From: Collinsella sp. | GTDB taxonomy: Bacteria > Actinomycetota > Coriobacteriia > Coriobacteriales > Coriobacteriaceae | Direction: 5' to 3' | Assembly (NCBI GenBank): GCA_014871545.1 | Contig: WGSR01000028.1 | Coordinates: 1 to 11,718 of the forward strand | DNA: 11,718 bases | Made by a program: the position numbers and the translations under genes | Notes under the pieces: generated by a model | The model's input: only the letters and a program-made list of their open reading frames with translations | The model's database searches: none | Told to the model about the DNA's origin: nothing | Part shown: in pieces, positions 1-6,242 of the stretch | Layout: every line of letters begins with the position of its first letter | Numbering within the stretch: the stretch's first letter is position 1

Positions 1-632
1 TGCACCAGCTTGAGCGCCACACCAGCACCGGCAAGCTCGCGCGAGGGGCCCTCGTCCTCGAGCTTGGGGTCGGTCAGGGGCACACCCTGCGGCACCTGGT
101 CGGAGGGCTCGTGATGGTCCGTGACCACCAAATCGATCCCCAGGCTCTCCAGATAGGAAACCTCTTCCTTGGCGGCAATGCCGTTATCGACGGTCACGAT
201 CAGCTGGGGGCGAGCGAGCTCGTTAACGCGGTCGAGTGCCGCGCGCGAAAGACCGTAGCCCTCGTCAAAGCGATGCGGAATAAACGGCGTGACATCGGCG
301 CCAAACGTGCGCAGCGCCTCGGTCAACAGGCAGGTCGACGTAATACCGTCAACGTCAAAATCGCCAAAGACTGCAATGTGCTCGTGGTTGCGAATAGCAC
401 GCTCGACGCGGTCGGCAACGACCGACATGCCCGGGATAATGAGTGGGTCGGCCCAGTCGCGATCGAGCGAAGGCGTCAAAAACAATTGGCCCTCTTTGAT
501 GGAGCCAATGCCGTGCGCGACCATAATGCGCGCCACCAGCCCGGGAATGCCCAGACCAGCCGAAAGCTCCTTTTCGAGCTCGGGGTTTTGCTGAGCGACC
601 GCCCAGCGATGCGTCGTCTTAAGCGATGACAT
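1..632 (-). CDS. recJ: Single-stranded-DNA-specific exonuclease RecJ (N-terminal part, cut by window edge)
   Basis: RecJ is a 5'-to-3' single-strand DNA exonuclease of the DHH phosphoesterase superfamily, acting in recombinational and mismatch repair in the cytoplasm. About 210 residues are visible. Motif I (D-F-D-V-D-G) is at about 91-96, the R-F-D-E-G-Y-G-L segment at 121-128, T-V-D-N-G-I at 147-152, and the DHH signature T-D-H-H-E-P at 171-176. These supply the metal-binding aspartates and histidines. The chosen ATG begins M-S-S-L-K and is followed by H-R-W at residues 8-10, matching the usual RecJ N-terminus. Its ribosome binding site (GGGGTGG) is modest and sits inside a small hairpin. 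The gene continues beyond base 1, so the C-terminal DHHA1 and OB domains cannot be assessed. It is divergent from the transporter at 907. The family call is secure. Confidence 0.96.
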   Translation of the reverse strand, partial: MSSLKTTHRWAVAQQNPELEKELSAGLGIPGLVARIMVAHGIGSIKEGQLFLTPSLDRDWADPLIIPGMSVVADRVERAIRNHEHIAVFGDFDVDGITSTCLLTEALRTFGADVTPFIPHRFDEGYGLSRAALDRVNELARPQLIVTVDNGIAAKEEVSYLESLGIDLVVTDHHEPSDQVPQGVPLTDPKLEDEGPSRELAGAGVALKLV

Positions 633-684
633 AGGCACCCACCCCTGATAGGGGCAGGTCGCCGCGATACCTCTCACGGTTCAT
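619..684 (-). CDS. Possible 21-codon leader ORF overlapping the recJ start
   Basis: An ATG at 684 opens a 21-codon frame ending in TAA at 621-619, in a different frame from recJ and overlapping its first 14 bases. Its ribosome binding site (AGAGGA, nine bases upstream) is better than that of recJ, and it lies about 50 bases downstream of the TATAAT box at 746-741, a normal leader length. The peptide begins M-N-R-E-R-Y-R and shows no run of one amino acid, so classical attenuation is not indicated. It could couple translation to recJ by opening the hairpin over the recJ ribosome binding site, or it could be coincidence. It is unlikely to be a frameshifted recJ N-terminus, because the recJ frame already begins as the family does. 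Confidence 0.3.
   Translation of the reverse strand: MNRERYRGDLPLSGVGAYVIA
642..654 (-). promoter_or_regulatory. Small hairpin covering the recJ ribosome binding site
   Basis: On the minus strand CCCCT-ATC-AGGGG can fold as a five-pair stem with a three-base loop. The 3' arm contains the G-rich stretch that serves as the recJ Shine-Dalgarno. Folding would reduce initiation at 632, and ribosomes translating the leader ORF from 684 would open it. The structure is short, so its importance is uncertain. Confidence 0.35.
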
Positions 685-740
685 AGCGATGAGTCCTCTG
701 TGTATGCCCGCTTCGGCAGGCAGATCTGTTGAACGGATTT

Positions 741-746
741 ATTATA
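741..746 (-). promoter_or_regulatory. -10 box of the probable recJ promoter
   Basis: The minus strand reads TATAAT, a perfect sigma-A -10 hexamer in otherwise GC-rich DNA. The expected -35 position (about 764-769) holds only a T-rich CGTTTT-like sequence, so the -35 is poor. Transcription would start near 734, giving a leader of about 100 bases to recJ. Confidence 0.55.
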
Positions 747-767
747 CCGTGCAGCGCGGACGCAAAA

Positions 768-787
768 CGCCGCGGTGCGCCGCGGTT
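768..787. repeat. Two tandem 10-base repeats, CGCCGCGGT(G/T)
   Basis: CGCCGCGGT occurs at 768-776 and again at 778-786, a period of ten bases, about one helical turn. Each copy contains the palindrome CCGCGG. The pair lies at the -35 region and just upstream of the recJ -10 box, where an activator or repressor could sit. It may also be chance in GC-rich DNA. Confidence 0.4.
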
Positions 788-841
788 TCGGCAAACGATG
801 GCGGTAATGGCCTCGAAATAATCGAGCGTTTCAGCCGCACG

Positions 842-857
842 GACGCATACGAGCGTC
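842..857. promoter_or_regulatory. Inverted repeat upstream of the BASS transporter
   Basis: GACGC-ATACGA-GCGTC is a five-base inverted repeat with a six-base spacer, 50 bases before the transporter start. A second short one, CTCGA-AATAA-TCGAG, lies at 812-826. Either could be an operator. No convincing -35/-10 pair was found for the transporter, so its promoter is not assigned. Confidence 0.25.
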
Positions 858-906
858 TAGCATATCCATACAAACGAGTTCGCGGATAAAGGGAGTCACG
901 GGATAT

Positions 907-1905
907 ATGAAGCAATGGGCTGGACTGGGAAAGTTCCTCGCGGGGCATATGCAGATCATCGTTCCGATTTGCGTGGCGCTCGGCGTGCTCTTTCCCCAGC
1001 AGATCGGCGTGCTCAAGCCCATTGTTCCCGCCCTCTTCGCCTTTATGACGTTTCAGGGCGCGCTCAGCAACACCTTTCACCAGGTAGCCGAGGTGTTCCA
1101 CCGTCCGCTGCACCTGATTCTGGCGCTGCTGGTCTCGGCAGTGCTTATTCCCATCGCGGCGTATGCCATAGGGTCACTCTTCTTTGGCTCCAACCCCAAC
1201 CTTGTCTGCGGCATCGTGCTCGAGTACAGCGTGCCCGTGGCCGTCACCGCTTTTATGTGGATCAGCATGTTCGGCGGCAACGGCCCGCTCGCGCTCACCA
1301 TCATCCTGACGTCCTCGGTTATCTCCCCTGTGACGATTCCGCTCACGCTTAAGCTCTTGTTGGGTGCCACCGTCTCGATCGATGTGCCGAGCATGATGCA
1401 GGACATGGCCTTTATGATCGCCATCCCCGCCGTGCTCGGCATCGTGATCAACGAGCTCACGCGTGGATGGGGACACGAGAAGCTCTCCCCCGCGCTCTCG
1501 CCCGCCTGCAAATTCATGATGATGGGCGTTATCGCCTCCAACTCCACCGCCATGAGCGAGTACGTGCTGCACATGAACGCGGTGCGCCTGGAAGTCGCCC
1601 TCTTTATTTTGGCCTTCGCCATCAGCGGCTTTGTCGTCGGTTTTCTGGTCGCCCGTGCGCTGCATCTGCCATATAGCGAGACGACTACCATGTGCTTTAC
1701 CTGCGGCATGCGTAACATCTCTTCGGGCGCCGTCATCGCCACGCAATACTTTCCGGGCGAAGTCGTGTTTCCCGTCATGTGTGGAACGTTGTTTCAGCAG
1801 GTGCTCGCCTCGCTTATCGGGCATCTCTTTGAGCGTCTGACCGGCGAGGAGCGCGCCGCCCAGCGCAAGCGGGTCGAGGCCGGCCGCGATGCAATGGCGC
1901 GCTAA
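907..1905 (+). CDS. Bile acid:sodium symporter (BASS/SBF) family transporter, substrate unknown
   Basis: A 332-residue integral membrane protein with about nine or ten hydrophobic segments, matching BASS-family length. The family moves bile acids, pantoate, organic anions or similar solutes, usually with sodium. The best landmark is the crossover motif G-M-R-N at residues 267-270, the counterpart of G-M-Q-N in the Neisseria ASBT homologue. Aligning by this motif and by the proline at 110, the usual sodium ligands are replaced: the S-N pair becomes A115-F116, the Glu before G-M becomes T265, and Gln becomes R269. Sodium coupling is therefore doubtful. The start at 907 has G-rich sequence (AAAGGGAG and CGGG) upstream. 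The gene is alone, divergent from recJ and convergent with the DUF4931 gene. The family is clear; substrate and coupling ion are not. Confidence 0.85.
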   Translation: MKQWAGLGKFLAGHMQIIVPICVALGVLFPQQIGVLKPIVPALFAFMTFQGALSNTFHQVAEVFHRPLHLILALLVSAVLIPIAAYAIGSLFFGSNPNLVCGIVLEYSVPVAVTAFMWISMFGGNGPLALTIILTSSVISPVTIPLTLKLLLGATVSIDVPSMMQDMAFMIAIPAVLGIVINELTRGWGHEKLSPALSPACKFMMMGVIASNSTAMSEYVLHMNAVRLEVALFILAFAISGFVVGFLVARALHLPYSETTTMCFTCGMRNISSGAVIATQYFPGEVVFPVMCGTLFQQVLASLIGHLFERLTGEERAAQRKRVEAGRDAMAR

Positions 1906-1908
1906 ACC

Positions 1909-1948
1909 GTCCGCAGTGTGCGGGCGCTCACTTTACGATGCGAGCGCC
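1909..1948. terminator. Stem-loops between convergent transporter and DUF4931 genes
   Basis: Two overlapping inverted repeats lie at the convergent 3' ends. One is GTCCGCA-GTG-TGCGGGC (1909-1925, one G-T pair). The other is GGCGCTC and GAGCGCC (1923-1929 with 1942-1948), which spans the stop codon of the DUF4931 gene. Neither is followed by a clear T-run, so they are at best weak or factor-assisted terminators. Confidence 0.35.
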
Positions 1949-2733
1949 TCCAGATGTGCGCGGAGTCGCTCCGCATCGACATCGAGCGTGGTCTCAGCAT
2001 TGACCTGGGCCAAACGATAGCCGACAAAGTAGGGCGAAACCACCCAACGCGGCAGCGCCTTGGCAATGGTCCGACCGCCCAGGTGATAGAAGAACAGGTT
2101 GTACGACTCTGCGCGACCACCGTGGTGCTCGTTCAGGATATAGCGCAGAGCTACCTGGATCGCATCGGCGAAGAGATCCGCCTCGGCTTGGTCTCTCGTG
2201 TCATCGCTGGCGGCGATTCCCTGCGGGGCTGAAACATTGACCTCAAAGAACCCCATAATCGGTTCGGTTGAGATGTTGACCGAGATTCTCCCCTGTTGCC
2301 AGACATTGATGCCTTCGAAATTGGCAGAAGTCAGCGAAGTGTAGCCGTCTTCCTGCTCCAAACCCACAATCTGCATGTGCGGATGAACGAGACTACCGCC
2401 CGAGAGCGGACCCTTGTTCTTGTACATGAGCACACTGCGATACTGCTGTGAATCGATCATCTGCTGCCAGCAACCCAGGGCAAACCGCATCACATGGTGG
2501 AGTTCATCCGGCTCATAGGTCACCAGGTCGGCATCGTGATCGGCCGACTCGATCAGCACGGTTTGACGGGTGGCGCGCAGGGTCTTGAACTTATTCTCGA
2601 GCCAAATGCAATCGCCATCACGGCGAATGATGTCGGTGAGCCCCTCCGTGTTGCAAAAGGGGCACGCGGTACCGGGGCGACGGTTGTCGTCGGGCTTGCC
2701 GCTCGCCTGCTGAACATCGAATACAAGCGCCAC
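1933..2733 (-). CDS. DUF4931 protein, galactose-1-phosphate uridylyltransferase-like (HIT superfamily)
   Basis: A 266-residue soluble protein of the GalT/HIT nucleotidyltransferase fold. C24-P-F-C27 and H66 in S-A-D-H match three zinc ligands of GalT. H117-P-H119-M-Q121 supplies the fourth zinc ligand and the catalytic histidine that carries the nucleotidyl group. E-N-K-F at 46-49 and the Y-K-N-K-G-P-L-S-G-G-S-L stretch before the His motif also fit. The protein is shorter than classical GalT and resembles the uncharacterised DUF4931 group, so the sugar or nucleotide substrate is unknown. No galactose genes are nearby. The start is GTG at 2733, three bases after the cutC stop, with GAGGTG spanning the cutC 3' end as ribosome binding site, so the two genes are translationally coupled. 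Confidence 0.85.
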   Translation of the reverse strand: MALVFDVQQASGKPDDNRRPGTACPFCNTEGLTDIIRRDGDCIWLENKFKTLRATRQTVLIESADHDADLVTYEPDELHHVMRFALGCWQQMIDSQQYRSVLMYKNKGPLSGGSLVHPHMQIVGLEQEDGYTSLTSANFEGINVWQQGRISVNISTEPIMGFFEVNVSAPQGIAASDDTRDQAEADLFADAIQVALRYILNEHHGGRAESYNLFFYHLGGRTIAKALPRWVVSPYFVGYRLAQVNAETTLDVDAERLRAHLEALAS

Positions 2734-2736
2734 GGG

Positions 2737-3414
2737 CTACACCTCCAGCGGTACGATCTTGGTGCCATGGAGCTCGGAGACGCCCAGTGCCGCCGCCACG
2801 GTATCGCGGTTGGCCGTGGAAATGCCGCCGCCGGGAAGGATGGTCAAGCGGTCGCCCGCACACTCGATAAGACGCGACAGATGCTCTAGGTTGTCCTCGA
2901 TCGGCGTGCCGGCGGCACCGCCGTGCGTCAGGATGCGTGTGATGCCGCAGTCGGCGAGTGTGTCAATCGCGTCGAGCTGAGCCTCGGGCGAGAGCTGGTC
3001 AAACGCCATGTGGAAGGTGATGTCGATGGGCTCACGCTTGCATTCCTCGGTCGCGCAGCCCGCGGCCATCACGAGGGCGCCCAACGTAAGCTCGTCGAGC
3101 GCCCATCCGCCAGCGCAGGGCTTGCAGCAGCCAAAGACCAAGCCGTCAACGCCGGCGCTTACGGCAAGGCCCAGGTCTATCTCCATCATGCGCAGCTCGT
3201 CTTGGTTGTAATGAAAGTCACCGCCACGCGGGCGAATCATGCACATCACTCGCGCGTCATGCTCGTGAGCATAGCTGACTGTAGCGCTGATAACGCCGGC
3301 AGAAGGCGTGGTGCCACCAACGGCAAGGTTGTCGCACAGCTCGATACGCCTTGCACCGGCATCGATAGCCGCCGGCACCCGCTCAAAGTTCTCGGCACAA
3401 AACTCGTACAGCAT
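2737..3414 (-). CDS. cutC: CutC family protein (Firmicutes-type)
   Basis: A 225-residue TIM-barrel protein of the CutC family, historically linked to copper homeostasis; its true biochemical role is unsettled. Recognisable blocks in order are: E-F-C-A-E-N-F near the start, R-I-E-L-C-D-N-L-A-V-G-G-T-T-P-S, I-R-P-R-G-G-D-F-H-Y-N, T-F-H-M-A-F-D, R-I-L-T-H-G-G-A-A-G-T-P-I-E-D-N, and I-L-P-G-G-G-I-S, ending with E-L-H-G-T-K-I-V. These match the shorter Enterococcus/Streptococcus type rather than the E. coli type. The ATG at 3414 is preferred over an in-frame ATG at 3471, because the family begins at this point and GGGGGT lies six bases upstream. The gene is followed directly by the DUF4931 gene and the two form a small operon. 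No copper-binding motif or copper transporter is visible nearby. Confidence 0.92.
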   Translation of the reverse strand: MLYEFCAENFERVPAAIDAGARRIELCDNLAVGGTTPSAGVISATVSYAHEHDARVMCMIRPRGGDFHYNQDELRMMEIDLGLAVSAGVDGLVFGCCKPCAGGWALDELTLGALVMAAGCATEECKREPIDITFHMAFDQLSPEAQLDAIDTLADCGITRILTHGGAAGTPIEDNLEHLSRLIECAGDRLTILPGGGISTANRDTVAAALGVSELHGTKIVPLEV

Positions 3415-3472
3415 AGATAGACCCCCAAAGACAGCAGATGTTTTCCGACGGGCATTGTCACACATCCCCATG

Positions 3473-3541
3473 AAGTTGCGGTGGAATAGGGACTCTTTTG
3501 GCCTCTGGAGCCCGTATTCAGTCCCTATTTCACCGCAACTT
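3473..3541. repeat. 69-base near-perfect palindrome (REP/MITE-like element)
   Basis: Arms at 3473-3494 and 3520-3541 are 22 bases each and complementary except for one position, which gives a G-U pair in RNA. They surround a 25-base spacer that can itself pair weakly (GGCCTC with GAGCC). The arms start AAGTTGCGGTG and contain TAGGGACT. There is no coding potential. The right arm abuts the T-run of the liv operon terminator. Size and shape suggest a dispersed palindromic repeat or a miniature mobile element, but copy number cannot be seen from one window. Confidence 0.75.
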
Positions 3542-3579
3542 AAAAAGGGGCGCTGACTGAGATAGTCAGCGCCCCTTTT
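3542..3579 (-). terminator. Rho-independent terminator of the liv operon
   Basis: A perfect 16-pair stem (3543-3558 with 3564-3579) with a five-base loop, eleven bases past the livF stop. On the minus strand the GC-rich stem (GGGGCGCTGACT) ends in TTTTT. The A-run/T-run symmetry means it could also stop transcription in the other direction. Confidence 0.93.
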
Positions 3580-3589
3580 GTTAGGTGGG

Positions 3590-4303
3590 TTAGCCTCCGA
3601 GGTAGGCTTTGCGGACGTTGTCGTCGTGCAGGAGCTCTTGGCCGGTGCCGGTCATGGTGATCTTGCCGGTCTCGAGCACGTAACCGCGTGTGGCGATGGA
3701 AAGCGCCATCTGCGCGTTTTGCTCGACCAGAAGCACCGTGGTGCCAGCCTTGTGCAGGTCCTCGACAATCTGGAAGATCTGTTCGATCAGAATCGGCGCC
3801 AGACCCATGGAAGGTTCGTCGAGCATAAGCAGTTTGGGGTTACTCATAAGGGCGCGCCCCATAACGAGCATCTGCTGCTCGCCGCCTGAAAGGGTACCGG
3901 CGACCTGGCGACGACGTTCCTTCAGGCGCGGGAACTGCTCGTAGACGCGCTCCAGGCCCGGAGTCACCGTGGACTTGGGCTGCGTATAGGCGCCCATCTC
4001 CAGGTTCTCCTCAACCGTCATCTGCAAAAAGGCGCGACGACCCTCGGGAACCTGAGCCAGGCCCTTACCAACCAGCTTATCAGCGGGCGTATGGGTAATG
4101 TCCTCGCCCATAAACTTGATGGAGCCGGTCTTGGAGCGCAGCAGGCCCGAGACGGTCTTAAGCGTCGTGGACTTGCCAGCACCGTTGGCACCAATCAGGG
4201 CCACGATCTCGCCCTCGTTGACGCTAAAGGAGATGTCCTTGATGGCGTGGATGGCGCCGTACCAGACGTTGATGTTGTAGACGGAAAGCATCGGCTCTGC
4301 CAT
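3590..4303 (-). CDS. livF: Branched-chain amino acid ABC transporter ATP-binding protein LivF
   Basis: One of the two ATPases that power the LivHM permease from the cytoplasmic face. The 237-residue length is normal for LivF. Walker A is G-A-N-G-A-G-K-S-T at 38-46, the Q-loop is Q84, the signature L-S-G-G-E-Q is at 138-143, and Walker B L-L-M-L-D-E is at 158-163, followed by P-S-M-G-L-A-P. The switch region reads L-L-V-E-Q-N, with Gln in place of the usual His, which is typical of LivF and not a defect. The ATG follows the livG stop with no gap (TAAATG) and has AGGGGGAG upstream, so translation is coupled. It is the last gene of the operon and a strong terminator follows. Substrate specificity cannot be read from the ATPase. 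Confidence 0.95.
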   Translation of the reverse strand: MAEPMLSVYNINVWYGAIHAIKDISFSVNEGEIVALIGANGAGKSTTLKTVSGLLRSKTGSIKFMGEDITHTPADKLVGKGLAQVPEGRRAFLQMTVEENLEMGAYTQPKSTVTPGLERVYEQFPRLKERRRQVAGTLSGGEQQMLVMGRALMSNPKLLMLDEPSMGLAPILIEQIFQIVEDLHKAGTTVLLVEQNAQMALSIATRGYVLETGKITMTGTGQELLHDDNVRKAYLGG

Positions 4304-5164
4304 TTAGTTCTCCCCCTTATCCTGCTTGCCCAGATACGCCTCGATAACAGCGTCGTTGTTCTGGATCTCCTCGGCCGTGCCCTTGGCGATGACCTTACCA
4401 AAGTTGAGCACGCAGATGCCCTCGCAGATGTTCATGACGAGCGACATGTCGTGCTCAATGAGCATGATGGCAATGCCAAAGGTGTCGCGAATCTTGACGA
4501 TGTTCTCCATGAGCTCCGCGGTCTCGGACGGGTTCATGCCGGCGGCAGGCTCGTCGAGCAGCAGCAACTTGGGGTTGGTGGCAAGCGCGCGGACGATTTC
4601 CAGACGACGCTGAGCGCCATAAGGCAGCGATCCGGCCTGCTCGTTTGCCAGATGCTCCATATCAAAGATGGAGAGCAGCTCCATGGCACGCTCGTGAGCA
4701 GCCTTCTCGTGCTTCCAGTACGTCGGCAGGCGCAGCACGCCCTCAAAACCGGAGTAGCGCTCCTGATTGTGCAGACCGACCTTGACGTTGTCCTCCACCG
4801 TCATGGTGTTGAACAGGCGAATGTTCTGGAAGGTACGAGCAATGCCCATGCGGTTGACCTGATAGACCGACTTGCCCGAGGTGTCCTCGCCGTCGAGCAG
4901 GATGGTGCCGTGCGTGGGCTGGTACACCTTGGTGAGCAGGTTGAAGACCGTGGTCTTGCCAGCGCCGTTGGGGCCGATCAGACCGGCGATCTCGGTCTTA
5001 CCGATGGTCAGGCTAAAGTCGTCGACTGCCTTAAGGCCGCCAAATTCAATGCCCAAGTGGATGCACTCGAGTGCCGGGCGCTCGCCCAGGTCGCGGTCGG
5101 GAACGATGGCGCCAGAAGGATACGGAACCATCTTGCCCTTGTTGAACTCAAACTTACTGGGCAT
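4304..5164 (-). CDS. livG: Branched-chain amino acid ABC transporter ATP-binding protein LivG
   Basis: The second ATPase of the importer, 286 residues. Walker A G-P-N-G-A-G-K-T is at 64-71, the Q-loop R-T-F-Q-N around Q113, and a degenerate signature L-P-Y-G-A-Q at 180-185, as usual in LivG. Walker B L-L-L-L-D-E is at 200-205, the switch is I-E-H-D, and the C-terminal V-I-E-A-Y-L-G tail is characteristic of the family. About 28 residues precede the ABC domain, a longer N-terminus than in E. coli LivG, with no recognisable motif. The ATG at 5164 has a near-ideal AAGGAGGT site nine bases upstream, located inside livM. The gene overlaps the livM end by 11 bases. A longer start at 5191 lacks such a site. 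Confidence 0.95.
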   Translation of the reverse strand: MPSKFEFNKGKMVPYPSGAIVPDRDLGERPALECIHLGIEFGGLKAVDDFSLTIGKTEIAGLIGPNGAGKTTVFNLLTKVYQPTHGTILLDGEDTSGKSVYQVNRMGIARTFQNIRLFNTMTVEDNVKVGLHNQERYSGFEGVLRLPTYWKHEKAAHERAMELLSIFDMEHLANEQAGSLPYGAQRRLEIVRALATNPKLLLLDEPAAGMNPSETAELMENIVKIRDTFGIAIMLIEHDMSLVMNICEGICVLNFGKVIAKGTAEEIQNNDAVIEAYLGKQDKGEN

Positions 5165-6233
5165 CGGCTGCCACCTCCTTCTTGGAAGCAAAGCGGTCCT
5201 TAATGCGTGCGAAGAACGCCTTGAGCTGCGGGTTGTTAGTAAAGACCATGACCAGGATCAACACGATGGCGTAGATGAGCATGCGGTAGTCCGAGAACTG
5301 ACGGAGCAGCTCGGGAAGCACCGTGAGCAATGCCGCTGCGATGACGGAGCCGCGCATATTGCCCAGACCGCCCAAGACCACGAACACCAGAATCAGAATC
5401 GACGTGTTGAAGTCGAACTTGGTAGCGGAAAGTTGCGAGAAGTTACCGCCGAAGAGGGCTCCGGCAGCGCCGGCGAGAGCGGCGGAAACCACGAAGGCGA
5501 TCATGCGGTACTGGGTGACGGAGATGCCCACAGACTCGGCAGCGATCTTGTTGTCGCGCACGGCAATAATGGCACGACCGGTACGGCTGCGAACCAGGTT
5601 GAGTACAATCACGAGCGCGACCATAACCAGGATGGCGCCGGCAAGGAAGGTCGAATAGGTCGACACGCCCGATGCGCCCTGCGCGCCCTTGATGATGGCG
5701 GTGCCGTCCTCGAGCAGGTGCAGGTCGTCGATCGTGGAGTTACCCGTGATGTTAAAGATCACATGCAGGCCGCGGGAATCGACGCCCACAATGAGGCAGG
5801 TGACGACCTCTTTGATAATCTCGCCAAAAGCCAGGGTCACGATGGCCAGATAGTCGCCGCTCAGGCGCAGGACCGGGATACCGATCAAGAAGCCCAAGAT
5901 GGCAGCGGCGATAGCGCCGACCACAATGCTGATGATCAGACGCATCGGATCGGACGGAACGGTGCTCTCCAGCGCGACGGCAGTGACGATGCCTGTATAG
6001 GCACCGACGCTCATAAAGCCCGCGTGGCCCAGCGACAAGTCGCCCGCGATGCCGACGACGAGGTTAAGGGAGATGGCCATGACGATATAGGCCGTGATGG
6101 GAACCAGCTGACCGGCGATCATGCGCGGGATCATGTGGTTGGACTGCATAAAGAACACGATGGCGAACGCCACAACGCACATGGCGTACGTGACAAAGTC
6201 GTGACGCGTCTGCTTGTCTTTAAGAAACTTCAT
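5154..6233 (-). CDS. livM: Branched-chain amino acid ABC transporter permease LivM
   Basis: Membrane subunit that pairs with LivH to form the translocation path. It is about 359 residues with roughly ten hydrophobic segments. Family landmarks are L-N-L-V-V-G-I-A-G-D-L-S-L-G-H-A-G-F in the first third, G-D-Y-L-A-I-V-T-L-A-F-G-E-I near the middle, R-A-I-I-A-V-R-D-N (the cytoplasmic coupling region) and V-V-L-G-G-L-G-N-M-R-G-S toward the C-terminus. A soluble charged tail (K-D-R-F-A-S-K-K) ends the protein. Two starts compete: ATG at 6233, with AGGTGA five bases upstream, and GTG at 6242, directly after the livH stop with AAGG upstream. The ATG is preferred. A loop around residues 170-185 (N-S-T-I-D-D-L-H-L-L-E-D-G-T) is relatively long. 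Confidence 0.93.
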   Translation of the reverse strand: MKFLKDKQTRHDFVTYAMCVVAFAIVFFMQSNHMIPRMIAGQLVPITAYIVMAISLNLVVGIAGDLSLGHAGFMSVGAYTGIVTAVALESTVPSDPMRLIISIVVGAIAAAILGFLIGIPVLRLSGDYLAIVTLAFGEIIKEVVTCLIVGVDSRGLHVIFNITGNSTIDDLHLLEDGTAIIKGAQGASGVSTYSTFLAGAILVMVALVIVLNLVRSRTGRAIIAVRDNKIAAESVGISVTQYRMIAFVVSAALAGAAGALFGGNFSQLSATKFDFNTSILILVFVVLGGLGNMRGSVIAAALLTVLPELLRQFSDYRMLIYAIVLILVMVFTNNPQLKAFFARIKDRFASKKEVAADAQ

Positions 6234-6242
6234 AACGCTCAC

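Noticed and set aside
2737..3414. CutC has T-F-H-M-A-F-D instead of the E. coli-type T-F-H-R-A-F-D
   Set aside because: From memory, Enterococcus/Streptococcus-type CutC proteins also carry Met here, so this is a subgroup trait and not a lost key residue.
3590..4303. LivF has Gln in place of the switch histidine
   Set aside because: V-E-Q-N is the normal form in LivF proteins, so it does not indicate a dead ATPase.
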